From: JBKEBQ01 sp047973225
GTDB lineage: Bacteria > Bacillota_I > Bacilli_A > Erysipelotrichales > Erysipelotrichaceae
Length of the DNA stretch: 64,000 bases
Assembly: GCA_047973225.1 (NCBI GenBank)
Contig: JBKEBQ010000035.1
Location: 65,521-129,520, forward strand
Direction: 5' to 3'
Each line of letters begins with the position of its first letter. Position 1 is the first letter of the stretch. Shown here piece by piece: positions 1 to 8,518 of this stretch. Made by a program: the position numbers and the translations under genes. Under the pieces are notes generated by a model. It was not told the DNA's origin and searched no databases. It was given only the letters and a program-made list of their open reading frames with translations.

Positions 1-78
1 ACTACATCGGGGTATGCCATCAGGCATTTGTAGAAATTTGTAAACAAATAATATGCATCCATCAAATAGAGAGGGATC

Positions 79-360
79 ATGTCAAATTTTGTAATCATAC
101 TTCTCTTTTTAATGCTGCTAAATGTTGTTATTTTCAGAAAAGATGGATACTCTTTTATGGGAAGAAAATGTCAATTGGACAGCTTGGAAAAGGGGAAAAC
201 ATTGGATACCCTAATTCATCTAATAACTGCTATGATTTTAGTTCTCATAGAAGTGTTTTGGAAAGGTGTTTCAGCACAAAAATATACACTACCTATACAT
301 TTCAATTGGTTTTCAATGATATTAGCGCTAACGTTTTGTAAAAAGAAAATGAATCCATAA
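79..360 (+). CDS. small membrane protein, unknown
   Basis: This is a 93-residue protein that I do not recognise. It has a hydrophobic N-terminal segment (about residues 3-19), a charged stretch, a second hydrophobic segment (about 44-62) and a third near 76-86, ending in a lysine-rich tail. That pattern suggests a small integral membrane protein. A GAGAGGG ribosome site sits just upstream of the ATG. A hairpin terminator follows about 30 bases after the stop, which supports this being a real short transcription unit. It faces the bacteriocin-type locus but there is no direct evidence that it belongs to it. It could also be the tail of a decayed larger gene. Confidence 0.5.
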   Translation: MSNFVIILLFLMLLNVVIFRKDGYSFMGRKCQLDSLEKGKTLDTLIHLITAMILVLIEVFWKGVSAQKYTLPIHFNWFSMILALTFCKKKMNP

Positions 361-388
361 CCTTTCACAAGAATACTATGATCTTTTT

Positions 389-413
389 AGACTAACCCTC
401 ACTTAGTCTTTTT
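389..413 (+). terminator. intrinsic terminator after the small membrane protein gene
   Basis: A 7-bp stem (AGACTAA / TTAGTCT) with a 7-base loop is followed by a T run on the plus strand. It fits an intrinsic terminator for the gene ending at 360. Confidence 0.65.
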
Positions 414-466
414 CTAATTTTCAAACTCTATTTAAATTTTTGATTTCTATTACAATAAAGGCTTCC

Positions 467-1105
467 TCACAAATTACTTAGTGTGATAATACGATTACAA
501 CTGTTTGCGACTTCTCTATCGTGCGTAACAATCACAATTGTTTTTCCCTCTTCATTCAACTTATGCAAAATGCGTAATACTACATTTCTATTTTCATCAT
601 CAAGATTTCCGGTTGGTTCATCTGCTAAAATGATGTTTGCGGGTTTCAATATCAGTCTTGCTAAAGCGACTCTTTGTTGTTCACCACCACTCAATTTAAA
701 TATCTTTTTCTCACTCATTCCATTTAAACCAACTTCTAGCAAAGCATCTTCAATCAATGCCTTTTTTTCTTGTTTACTATACTTGGTATAATATAGTGCA
801 TACATTAAATTATCTATAATTGTCTCATCGTCAACAAGGGCATAATTTTGAAACAAGTAATTAATATTGTTACGAATATATTGTATTCTGGTATGCTTTT
901 TCATATGATGAAACGCTTTTTTATTGATACATAATGTTCCTTCAAAGTCATCATCAATCAACCCTAAAATATTCAACAGCGTTGTTTTTCCACTACCGCT
1001 CACACCGACAATAGCCACCATTTCACAGTCTTGAATAGTGATATTAATATTATCCAACACGCGAATTCCATCAAATTTTTTCGTTATTTTCTTTGCTTCA
1101 ATCAT
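467..1105 (-). CDS. ABC transporter ATPase, lactococcin 972-type bacteriocin locus
   Basis: This 212-residue ATPase belongs to the MacB/LolD-like group. The Walker A motif GVSGSGKTT lies near residues 34-42, the Q-loop near LFQNYAL, the signature LSGGEQQRVALARL near 138-151, and Walker B (IILADEP) follows. The start codon overlaps the stop of the membrane protein gene upstream (ATGA), so the two are translationally coupled. In lactococcin 972-type loci an ATPase of this size pairs with a large membrane protein to export or give immunity to the bacteriocin. That role is inferred from the neighbours. The ATPase motifs are intact, unlike the two genes upstream. Confidence 0.85.
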   Translation of the reverse strand: MIEAKKITKKFDGIRVLDNINITIQDCEMVAIVGVSGSGKTTLLNILGLIDDDFEGTLCINKKAFHHMKKHTRIQYIRNNINYLFQNYALVDDETIIDNLMYALYYTKYSKQEKKALIEDALLEVGLNGMSEKKIFKLSGGEQQRVALARLILKPANIILADEPTGNLDDENRNVVLRILHKLNEEGKTIVIVTHDREVANSCNRIITLSNL

Positions 1106-2304
1106 GCTTCTTTTCCTTTCAATAATTCATACACCTTATCGGTTTTCACAAGCGCAACGATAAGAAATAAAATAAGTATTTCAATGCCAATAAAAAGTAG
1201 ACAAATGTCAGATACAAGCCAAGCATTTTCTGCTTTTGAAAGCCACACATAACTCACGATACCAATAATGGGTATCAGTGAAATGGCTAAATTCTTTAAA
1301 AATATTTCTCTAAAAATAACCAATCTGCTATGCCCTAAAAGTGTTTTTACAAGTACTTTGTCGATATGAGAATGTATGTACAATACAAAAGTTTGCAAAA
1401 CAACAAAACTGTATGCCAATAAAACAATCAAACTACCGCTCATAAAAATAAAATTGATTTTTTGCCAACGAACGTTTTGATCATTTAAATACTCATCATA
1501 ACTCACAAAATGTTCGCTCTTTAATACCTGTTCAAGATCGGACTTTCGAAGTAACGTTTTCATGTTTTTAAACGTATCTTGTTTTCCATCCTTTGAAATA
1601 TTAATTTTAAGTGCTGTTGACATTCCTGTTCCCGCAATATCCAACCCCCTATAACTTTGATTATAAGAAATTTGAATGTTGGGATTGACCACCCTGATAA
1701 TTGGTGATTCTTGTGTGTAATCAGCATGTAACACATCAAAGGTATCAAAACTTCGATCCTTATAATAATATATTTCTACATCCTCTTGTATATTAATTTT
1801 TTCATTATAAAGCTTGGCTTTTACGCGGAATTTATCACTCCAGTTTTGTTTTGACAATGGTAGTAAATATACGACACGATCTTCACGCAAGTTAATTTTT
1901 TTACCACCTTCATCAAATACTTCAACCTTGTTTACTTTAAGATAATGTAGATCAACCGATGCAATTCGATACATTTCACCTAATCGCTCGCTTTCTTCAT
2001 AATCTTTTTCTTCGGTTTTGCTCAATCCAACATACTCACGAAAATCAACATAAATATATTGTATATTACTTTTGCTTACTTGTTGATAGAAATCAAGATA
2101 GTTTTGATCGTTATCAAATGCTCCATTTTCCACATTAAATTTTGAAAAAACTGCATACTCATCCACAACTTGACTTCCCTTAATGTTATTACGTAATATC
2201 TGTGTTTCTGAAATAACAGGAATAAGCGCAACAATAAAAAGAATCAACGCAGGTATGATAAGTGCCTTAAACACCAAACAAATAGAACTTATTTTATTAG
2301 ACAA
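1102..2304 (-). CDS. bacteriocin-associated integral membrane protein, C-terminal part
   Basis: This is a 400-residue reading frame with a TM segment near the N-terminus (about 11-29), a roughly 220-residue extracytoplasmic region, and three TM segments near the C-terminus. The C-terminal part resembles FtsX-like permeases that pair with MacB-type ATPases. The only start codon is a TTG at 2302-2304 with no ribosome site, and the frame continues open upstream into an A8 run. Removing one A from that run (2311-2318) would fuse it to the 318-residue frame upstream, giving about 718 residues. That is close to the single large bacteriocin-associated membrane proteins of lactococcin 972 loci. It is best read as the second half of a split, slipped or mis-sequenced gene. 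Confidence 0.7.
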   Translation of the reverse strand: MSNKISSICLVFKALIIPALILFIVALIPVISETQILRNNIKGSQVVDEYAVFSKFNVENGAFDNDQNYLDFYQQVSKSNIQYIYVDFREYVGLSKTEEKDYEESERLGEMYRIASVDLHYLKVNKVEVFDEGGKKINLREDRVVYLLPLSKQNWSDKFRVKAKLYNEKINIQEDVEIYYYKDRSFDTFDVLHADYTQESPIIRVVNPNIQISYNQSYRGLDIAGTGMSTALKINISKDGKQDTFKNMKTLLRKSDLEQVLKSEHFVSYDEYLNDQNVRWQKINFIFMSGSLIVLLAYSFVVLQTFVLYIHSHIDKVLVKTLLGHSRLVIFREIFLKNLAISLIPIIGIVSYVWLSKAENAWLVSDICLLFIGIEILILFLIVALVKTDKVYELLKGKEA

Positions 2305-3253
2305 AGACTGTTTTTTTTATGATATTTGATAAACTTGTATACCGCTTTATAAACAACATCCCCAAACATGTCACACTTATCGAAAGTAACACTACCAATA
2401 TATGTAGTTGTATGATATTCAATACAATAGAAAAAGTGATATTGCTTAATAAAGATAGCGAAACAATCATGCATATCACAATCGCAAACAATTCAAAATA
2501 TATATAATCTTTTACAGATAAAAGAATAAGTGAGCGCTGAGTATATCCGAGAAGCTGTAAACAACCAATTTTTTTGCTTTTTTTATACAACAGAAATAGA
2601 ATCACCAATAAGAAAAATAGTGCAAAGATTACAAACGCTATCGTAATTGCCAGCGTGATAATTCCTTCGTGAGAGTTTAACATTCCCCACCCTTCTATTG
2701 GTATATTTTCTTTAGCAATGTCCATCTCTTTGGCTACCTGATCTAAAAAATGATGCCACTCCATATCATTCTTATATAATAAGGAGTAATCGCCAAATAC
2801 ATATTCGTTATTCGTGAATAATGAATCCCCTTTATAAAATACAAAGTCATCGTTTGCTAAAAAATCATTAATATAAAACTTAGTGGTTTTTTCATCACGA
2901 GCGAGTGTGGGTATATGCGTATTATCTGTGGCGCTTTTATGCTCTTTCACTTCCACATATTTTGAAATAAACTCTTGTAAATTGGGTACTGTCATATATA
3001 CATTATTTCGTTTCTGTTTTTTGTTATACAATTCTTTTACTAAAATAACATTGTTTTCTTTGGCTATCTTGAAAATTCTCTTTACATCCGCTTCTCCATT
3101 CACTAATGTCTTCTCATCCAAATGAATACCACGCAATTCATAATCAGAAAATCTGGTATATTGGGAACGCATTAGAACGTCTTCTTTAAAAACAACGAGC
3201 ACTGTTAAAATAATAATGGTAAGAATCGGCAATATCTTGACTATTTTTTTCAT
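2297..3253 (-). CDS. bacteriocin-associated integral membrane protein, N-terminal part
   Basis: This 318-residue frame begins with an uncleaved signal anchor (about 7-24), continues with a roughly 190-residue extracytoplasmic region, and ends with three TM segments (about 203-225, 245-268, 275-300). The region between the TM segments ('GCLQLLGYTQRSLI') resembles the cytoplasmic loop of FtsX-like bacteriocin-associated proteins. A GGAG ribosome site precedes the ATG. The frame stops just after an A8 run and overlaps the next frame by 8 bases. The pair probably represents one ancestral protein that works with the ATPase at 467-1105. Confidence 0.75.
   Translation of the reverse strand: MKKIVKILPILTIIILTVLVVFKEDVLMRSQYTRFSDYELRGIHLDEKTLVNGEADVKRIFKIAKENNVILVKELYNKKQKRNNVYMTVPNLQEFISKYVEVKEHKSATDNTHIPTLARDEKTTKFYINDFLANDDFVFYKGDSLFTNNEYVFGDYSLLYKNDMEWHHFLDQVAKEMDIAKENIPIEGWGMLNSHEGIITLAITIAFVIFALFFLLVILFLLYKKSKKIGCLQLLGYTQRSLILLSVKDYIYFELFAIVICMIVSLSLLSNITFSIVLNIIQLHILVVLLSISVTCLGMLFIKRYTSLSNIIKKTVFV
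2311..2318 (-). other. A8 homopolymer at the break between the two membrane-protein frames
   Basis: On the minus strand eight consecutive A residues lie at the end of the upstream frame. Reading seven A's instead joins the two frames without any stop codon (the junction reads IIKKQSLSNK). Such runs are known sites of polymerase slippage, replication slippage and base-calling error. Sequence alone cannot tell these apart. Confidence 0.6.
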
Positions 3254-3329
3254 CTTGTTTCTCCGTATGTATTATAGAAGAAACGTACTGTATTTAAAAG
3301 CACAACACGTTTTCTTTTTAATAATTTAA

Positions 3330-3682
3330 TTATTGATCATAATCCCAATAAAATCTTGCATCATACAAGTTGGTTCTATAACCTCCATAGTCTTTTTGTG
3401 AAACGGAACTTCTTCCACTTGCTACCCACGACGAATACGATCTATCACTTCCACTTCTTGCATATACTCTTTTCGCATATGCGGGTTGTGTAGAAATGTT
3501 TTTAGCTGTTGCTAGTGTATAGTCACCATTTACATTCCATCCTGTATGCCAAGCATATGAGAGCGACTTTCCATTTCTTCCTCCATATCGGCCACTTTTA
3601 GACGCGGCTTGAACACCTGCTATTGAGCTACTAAAATAATTGTAATTACATATAAAATTGCCCAGGTTTTTTTCTTTTTCAT
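3330..3682 (-). pseudogene. lactococcin 972-family bacteriocin precursor, frameshifted
   Basis: Read on the minus strand, the ATG at 3682 opens a typical signal peptide (MKKKKTWAILYVITIIL) that stops after 20 codons. The neighbouring frame then continues as SSSIAGVQAASKSGRYGG and runs 90-odd residues to a TAA at 3330. This mature part is rich in Gly, Ser, Tyr and Trp and ends in DARFYWDYDQ. A signal peptide, a Gly/Ser/aromatic mature region and an aromatic C-terminus match lactococcin 972-like bacteriocins. The neighbouring ATPase and membrane protein fit as well. Restoring one T to a TTTT run near 3634 (TTT AGT AGC) repairs the gene. So it is a single-base frameshift, a phase-variable state or a sequence error. 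Confidence 0.7.
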
Positions 3683-3736
3683 AGGTCCTTTTCTTCCTTG
3701 TTCAATTATTTTATAACTAGTTATGCCTATATATTG

Positions 3737-3756
3737 TCACACACACTCACACACAC
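3737..3756. repeat. perfect 10-bp tandem duplication upstream of the bacteriocin gene
   Basis: The decamer TCACACACAC occurs twice in direct succession. It lies about 60 bases upstream of the bacteriocin start, next to a plausible promoter (GTGACA then TATAAA on the minus strand). A change of copy number there could alter promoter spacing, but that is speculation. Confidence 0.6.
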
Positions 3757-3790
3757 TGCAAACGTTTTCTTTTATCTGTTTCACAAAGAA

Positions 3791-3826
3791 AAACATCATC
3801 GCTTTTATCATTGATGATGTTTTTTT
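3791..3826 (-). terminator. terminator downstream of the Ig-like protein gene
   Basis: A 10-bp stem (AAACATCATC / GATGATGTTT) with a 12-base loop is flanked by A and T runs on both sides. It can therefore work in both directions. It separates the gene ending at 3855 from the bacteriocin promoter. Confidence 0.75.
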
Positions 3827-3854
3827 ATGCTTATATATGGATCATAAATATATG

Positions 3855-4823
3855 TTATTCACTCACTTCTTTCAATAAAATTGCCGTATAACCAACCGTT
3901 TTTCCATTGTTAAATTTTACTGCTATAATTTTATAACCCTGATACTTCTTAAGTGTTCCATCACTTTGTTTCAACACATAGTACTCATCTTGTTTTAATG
4001 ATTCGGCATATTCTTGTGTCCTAGTGTAGGTATCCTCAATCGATGTTTGATTATTATAGTCAGCAGTTGTAATGGTACCAGCATTTCCTACCCAACCGTT
4101 TTCTTTTTTGAATGATTCGATAATTACTTCACATTCTTGGTTAGGATCAATTCCGCCTTCACATGCATACGTCGGTTCTTCTTTTTCGACTTCTTTCACA
4201 ACGACTGTTGCTTTTTTCTTTATTTTATTGTTTGACGCATCTTTCGCCGTTACATAGATACTGTATTCACCTGGGGTATTATACTTAACATTTTCACTAG
4301 CAATGCTAATTTTCACATCCTTACTCACATCTTCTGCTGCGAAATAAGAACTAAAATCCACTTCCGATTTGCTTTGATTGATCGTAATCATCTCACTAAA
4401 CTTACTAAATTTAGGAGCAACTGTATCTTTTATATGAATGGTAATTTCTTCTGTATTTTCTTTATAAGAAATCGCTGCACGATATTTTCCAACTTCTAAA
4501 TCTTTTAACTTTTTATCCGTATAATCCTTGCAAGTTTCATTTCGCTTTTTCAATCCACAAAATTTAAAACGAATTTCTTTTTCATCAACCGTTTTGTCAA
4601 TATTCTCAACATACTTATCAATGCTTGTATTAATATTTTTTCCTAGCTCATAGGTATATGAATATTTTTTTATATTAAAATTTTCTATATTCTTTTTCCC
4701 ACTATTTAAAGACAAGATAAACAATACAATGATTATGATGATCGTTACTACAATTGCTGCACATCCACCATATACTTTGTTTTTCCCATATTTTTCAATT
4801 AACTGATTCCATTTTTCTTTCAT
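3855..4823 (-). CDS. membrane-anchored protein with Ig-like (DUF5011-type) domain
   Basis: This 322-residue protein has a short basic cytoplasmic N-terminus, one TM segment (about 21-39), and a long extracytoplasmic part. A region near residues 130-210 has the DUF5011/HYR-like pattern 'DTVAPKF ... YNTPGEYSIYVTAKDASNN', typical of surface-exposed Ig-like domains in Gram-positive bacteria. The last 100 residues form a separate domain with two cysteines (CEGGIDPNQEC) that I do not recognise. There is no LPXTG motif. Its position 21 bases after gpmI suggests read-through from that gene. Its function is unknown; a cell-envelope role is inferred from topology only. Confidence 0.7.
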   Translation of the reverse strand: MKEKWNQLIEKYGKNKVYGGCAAIVVTIIIIIVLFILSLNSGKKNIENFNIKKYSYTYELGKNINTSIDKYVENIDKTVDEKEIRFKFCGLKKRNETCKDYTDKKLKDLEVGKYRAAISYKENTEEITIHIKDTVAPKFSKFSEMITINQSKSEVDFSSYFAAEDVSKDVKISIASENVKYNTPGEYSIYVTAKDASNNKIKKKATVVVKEVEKEEPTYACEGGIDPNQECEVIIESFKKENGWVGNAGTITTADYNNQTSIEDTYTRTQEYAESLKQDEYYVLKQSDGTLKKYQGYKIIAVKFNNGKTVGYTAILLKEVSE

Positions 4824-4844
4824 CAGAAATCCTCCTAGTATGCT

Positions 4845-6416
4845 TTATTTTATAATACTTTCTTCCCAGTTTTTATTTTCTTCAAGAGTGAGTAGTTTTG
4901 CAACTGTATTTGCGATATTTGCAAGCCCAAACTCGCCATCTTTTATGCTAACATCTTTACCGTAAATGATGAATGGTACGCGATTTAAAGTATGTGATGT
5001 TTTTGCTTTCAAGGGCGCATCTGCCTGCTTTTGTTTTTCATACATTTCATCCGCATTTCCATGATCCGCTGTAACAATCAAAATCCCATTAACACGATCC
5101 ACTGCTTTAATCAGTCTTTCTAATTGAAGGTCTACCGTTTCAACACCAATAATTGTCGCTTCATAGTGTCCTGTATGACCAACCATATCGCCATTTGGAT
5201 AGTTACAACGTAAGAAATCATATTGCTTAGAATCAATCGCTTCGATCAACAAATCACTCACTTCTGCGGCTTTCATCCAAGGGCGTTGTTCAAATGGCAC
5301 TACATCACTTTTCACTTCAACAAAAGTTTCTAACTTTTCATCAAACTTTTCAGAACGATTTCCATTCCAAAAATACGTAACATGTCCAAACTTTTGTGTT
5401 TCACTAATTGCATATTGACGAATACCCTTTTTTACCAATGTTTCTGACAATGTATTTTTAATTTTTGGTGGAAATGTTAAAAACTTTTTGGGGATTTCTA
5501 AATCTGCATCATATTGTAACATTCCTGCAAACATAACCTTAGGTTTGCGAACACGATCAAACTTATCAAAGTTTTCTTGATCAAATGCCAAACAAATTTC
5601 TTGTGCTCGATCACCCCTAAAGTTAAATAAAATAACGCTATCTCCATCTTCCATCGCTCCGAGTGGTTGATTATCTTTTGTAACAACAAAAGCTGGTAAA
5701 TCTTGATCCACAACACCACTTTCGTTGCGGAAGGTTTCAATCGCTTCTTTAGCACTAGAAAATTTTCTACCTTCTCCCAAAACATGGGTTTTCCAACCAT
5801 TTTCAACCATTTCCCAATTTGCTTCATAACGATCCATAGTGATCTTCATACGTCCTCCACCAGATGCGATGCAAGCGTTAAATGTTGTATCATTGATTTC
5901 ATTTAATTTATTTTCTAGCGCATCTACATAGGTTAGCGCACTTGTTTCTGGTACATCACGACCATCTAAAAGAATATGAATTCTAGCTTCTTTTACACCG
6001 TCTTGTTTTGCTTGGTCAAGTAATGCAAATAAATGATTGATGTGAGAATGTACATTCCCATCTGATAATAATCCGATAAAATGCATAACACCATCATCTT
6101 TACAGTTTTGCACCAACGCTTTCCATGTTTCATTCGCAAACATTTCTTTAGAAGCAATCGACTCATTTACAAGCTTTGCTCCTTGGGCATAAATTTGTCC
6201 ACAACCAATTGCATTGTGACCAACTTCGCTATTTCCCATATCACCATCACTTGGCAGTCCAACTGACAATCCATGTGCGCGAATACTTGTATGGGCACAT
6301 GTTTTCATTAATTTATCCAATGTTGGCGTATATGCATTATTCACCGCATTTCCAAGCGTATTCTCACTGCATCCTACTCCATCCATTACCACTAAAACAA
6401 CGGGTTGTTTACTCAT
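4845..6416 (-). CDS. gpmI: 2,3-bisphosphoglycerate-independent phosphoglycerate mutase
   Basis: This enzyme interconverts 3- and 2-phosphoglycerate in glycolysis in the cytoplasm using two Mn ions. The 523-residue length is normal for the family. The metal-binding start VVMDGVG is at residues 8-14, the catalytic serine motif GDMGNSEVGH is near 58-67, and the later metal motif TADHGNADEM is near 449-458. An AGGAGG ribosome site lies 7 bases before the ATG. It stands apart from other glycolytic genes here, with the rpoE terminator upstream, so it probably has its own promoter in the AT-rich gap at 6417-6524. Confidence 0.97.
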   Translation of the reverse strand: MSKQPVVLVVMDGVGCSENTLGNAVNNAYTPTLDKLMKTCAHTSIRAHGLSVGLPSDGDMGNSEVGHNAIGCGQIYAQGAKLVNESIASKEMFANETWKALVQNCKDDGVMHFIGLLSDGNVHSHINHLFALLDQAKQDGVKEARIHILLDGRDVPETSALTYVDALENKLNEINDTTFNACIASGGGRMKITMDRYEANWEMVENGWKTHVLGEGRKFSSAKEAIETFRNESGVVDQDLPAFVVTKDNQPLGAMEDGDSVILFNFRGDRAQEICLAFDQENFDKFDRVRKPKVMFAGMLQYDADLEIPKKFLTFPPKIKNTLSETLVKKGIRQYAISETQKFGHVTYFWNGNRSEKFDEKLETFVEVKSDVVPFEQRPWMKAAEVSDLLIEAIDSKQYDFLRCNYPNGDMVGHTGHYEATIIGVETVDLQLERLIKAVDRVNGILIVTADHGNADEMYEKQKQADAPLKAKTSHTLNRVPFIIYGKDVSIKDGEFGLANIANTVAKLLTLEENKNWEESIIK

Positions 6417-6524
6417 TTATACATTCCTCCTAATTTTTTTCTTAACTATATTAATATAGCACTTTTTTTACTTTCTTTATAGCGTTTTCTTTAAAATAAT
6501 ACATTCTCACAAAATTCAGTTTCT

Positions 6525-6557
6525 AAAAAAACGCCTGTCTTTTCTAACAAACGTTTT
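6525..6557 (-). terminator. rpoE operon terminator
   Basis: On the minus strand an 11-bp arm AAAACGTTTGT pairs with ACAGGCGTTTT (two G-U pairs) across an 8-base loop and is followed by T's. It ends the ywiB-like/argS/rpoE operon. Confidence 0.75.
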
Positions 6558-6580
6558 ATGTATCAATATTTATTTAAAAA

Positions 6581-6862
6581 CTACTCATCTTCATCGATTT
6601 CATCGTCATCATCATTTTCATCGTAATTTCTTTTTATATCTTCAAATTTATGCCTGATTCTTAAATCCCACATATTATCACGCAAATTAATATAACGATC
6701 ATCTAATGTTAAATCTGTAAAAAACTGTGCAATTTCATTTTCTTTTTGGTTTTGTGTCAATTGTTTAATTTCACTAACTTCATTAAACAAGTCAATAAAC
6801 AACAAGGGTCTATTATTTCCTTTTAATACATCAAATGCAACATCAATCATTGCCAATTTCAT
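6581..6862 (-). CDS. rpoE: DNA-directed RNA polymerase delta subunit
   Basis: RpoE (delta) binds RNA polymerase in Gram-positive bacteria and promotes its recycling from nucleic acids. This copy is only 93 residues. Residues 1-72 match the N-terminal winged-helix (HARE-HTH) domain, including the conserved 'MWDLRIRHKFE'-type end. The acidic C-terminal tail is reduced to about 16 residues (ENDDDDEIDEDE), much shorter than the roughly 90-residue tail of the Bacillus protein. It lies 12 bases after argS and shares that operon. A short tail may weaken nucleic acid displacement; that is inference. Confidence 0.85.
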   Translation of the reverse strand: MKLAMIDVAFDVLKGNNRPLLFIDLFNEVSEIKQLTQNQKENEIAQFFTDLTLDDRYINLRDNMWDLRIRHKFEDIKRNYDENDDDDEIDEDE

Positions 6863-6874
6863 TTCTAACTCCTT

Positions 6875-8518
6875 CTACATCTTTTCGATTGCTTCTACGC
6901 CAATAATGTTAAGCGCATTTTTTAATGTAATTTTGCATGCTTTTAATAAATCCAAGCGTTGCAAACTAAGCGCTTCATTTTCTTTGTCATTTACTTTGCA
7001 TGCTCCATAAAAACTATGGAATAACGATGCTAACTTTTGAATATAGTTGCATACCTTATTCGGTGCTCTATTTTTAGCTGCATCACTGATTACATTGGTA
7101 TACTCATTCAAATACTTCAATAATTGTATCTCTTTTTCATGTGTAAGCAAATTATAATCACCAGCTTCTCCTTCTATTTCACTTGCACTTAAGATTGAAC
7201 ACATTCGCGCATGTGCATATTGTGCATAATAGACAGGATTATCATTGCTTTGACTTTTCGCCAAGCCTAAATCAAAGTCAAAATGTGTATCTAACGCTCT
7301 TTGTACCATAAAGTAACGAGCCGCATCAACACCTACTTCATCGCAAAGTTCTTTTAACGTTATCGCATTTCCTAAACGTTTGCTCATTTTTATTTCTTCG
7401 CCATTTTCAACGATACGAACCATTTGAATAATATCCACTTCTAAGGTATTGCTGTTTTTACCCATGGCTTCGATACTTGCTTTTAGTCTTGGTACATACC
7501 CATGGTGATCGGCACCAAAGAAATTGACCAATTTATCAAACCCACGATCTAGTTTATCCATATGATAAGCAATATCTGGGACTAAATACGTATAAGATCC
7601 ATCACTTTTTTTAAGTACTCGATCTTTATCATCGCCAAATTTTGTAGATGCAAACCAAATTGCACCATCTTCTTCATACGTCATTTTCAAATCCCGTAGA
7701 CGCTTTATTGCTGCTTCAACTTTTCCCGCATCACGAATTGCCTGCTCGCTCACAAACACATCAAATTCAACACGAAATGTACGCAAATCTTGTTTTAATC
7801 TTTCAAGTTGATAGTAAATTCCTTTTTCACGAAAAAATTGTATATTTTCTTCCGTTTCTTCGATTTTACTATCTTTTATTTCATCGCACAATTGTTTTGC
7901 TATCGCAATAATGTCTTCACCAACATAGCCATCATTTGGTATTTCTTTTTTTACGCCAAACTGTTCGCAATAACGTGCATATAAAGAGAGCGCTAAATTA
8001 TGAATTTGATTTCCAGCATCATTTACATAATACTCACGGGTTACATCGTATCCACTCATTTTCATCAAGCGGGTAACACTATCTGCCCAAGCAGCTCCAC
8101 GTGCGTGTCCAATATGCAGACTTCCGGTTGGATTTGCACTTACATATTCGCAATTTACTTTTTCATTGCTTCCAATGTTGTTTTTACCATAATCATCACT
8201 CATTTCTTTAATTTTTGTAATAATTTTTGTTAGTGAATTTTTTTTCATTGTGAAATTTAAAAATCCCGGTCCTGCAATTTCAATCGTTTCCACATTTCCT
8301 TCTTCATATGGAAAAGAATCTTTAATTTTTTTTGCAACTTCCCGTGGTGCTTGTTGCACAAGCTTACAAAATCGCATTGCCACATTGCTCGAATAATCTC
8401 CATGACTTATCTCTTTTGGTATTTCTATTACAACGTCCTGTTCTTTTATTTTTAAGTCAAATGCTTTTTGAAAACTTTCTATAATGGCTTTTTTTAATCC
8501 CGTATCAATGGTACTCAT
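6875..8518 (-). CDS. argS: arginyl-tRNA synthetase
   Basis: This class I synthetase charges tRNA-Arg. The class signature appears as PTGSLHIGHARGA near residues 130-142 and the KMSKS-like loop as IKMSKRLGN near 375-383. An N-terminal Arg-tRNA-synthetase domain and a C-terminal DALR anticodon-binding domain frame the catalytic core. Of two nearby ATGs I chose the one at 8518, because the first overlaps the AGGAGG itself, whereas the second has six bases of spacing. The start overlaps the end of the upstream ywiB-like gene by 14 bases, indicating coupling, the same order as in Bacillus. Confidence 0.96.
   Translation of the reverse strand: MSTIDTGLKKAIIESFQKAFDLKIKEQDVVIEIPKEISHGDYSSNVAMRFCKLVQQAPREVAKKIKDSFPYEEGNVETIEIAGPGFLNFTMKKNSLTKIITKIKEMSDDYGKNNIGSNEKVNCEYVSANPTGSLHIGHARGAAWADSVTRLMKMSGYDVTREYYVNDAGNQIHNLALSLYARYCEQFGVKKEIPNDGYVGEDIIAIAKQLCDEIKDSKIEETEENIQFFREKGIYYQLERLKQDLRTFRVEFDVFVSEQAIRDAGKVEAAIKRLRDLKMTYEEDGAIWFASTKFGDDKDRVLKKSDGSYTYLVPDIAYHMDKLDRGFDKLVNFFGADHHGYVPRLKASIEAMGKNSNTLEVDIIQMVRIVENGEEIKMSKRLGNAITLKELCDEVGVDAARYFMVQRALDTHFDFDLGLAKSQSNDNPVYYAQYAHARMCSILSASEIEGEAGDYNLLTHEKEIQLLKYLNEYTNVISDAAKNRAPNKVCNYIQKLASLFHSFYGACKVNDKENEALSLQRLDLLKACKITLKNALNIIGVEAIEKM

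Noticed and set aside
3756..3772. Possible catabolite-response (CRE-like) sequence
   Set aside because: It departs from the consensus at two positions and lies in a terminator/promoter gap with no catabolic gene.
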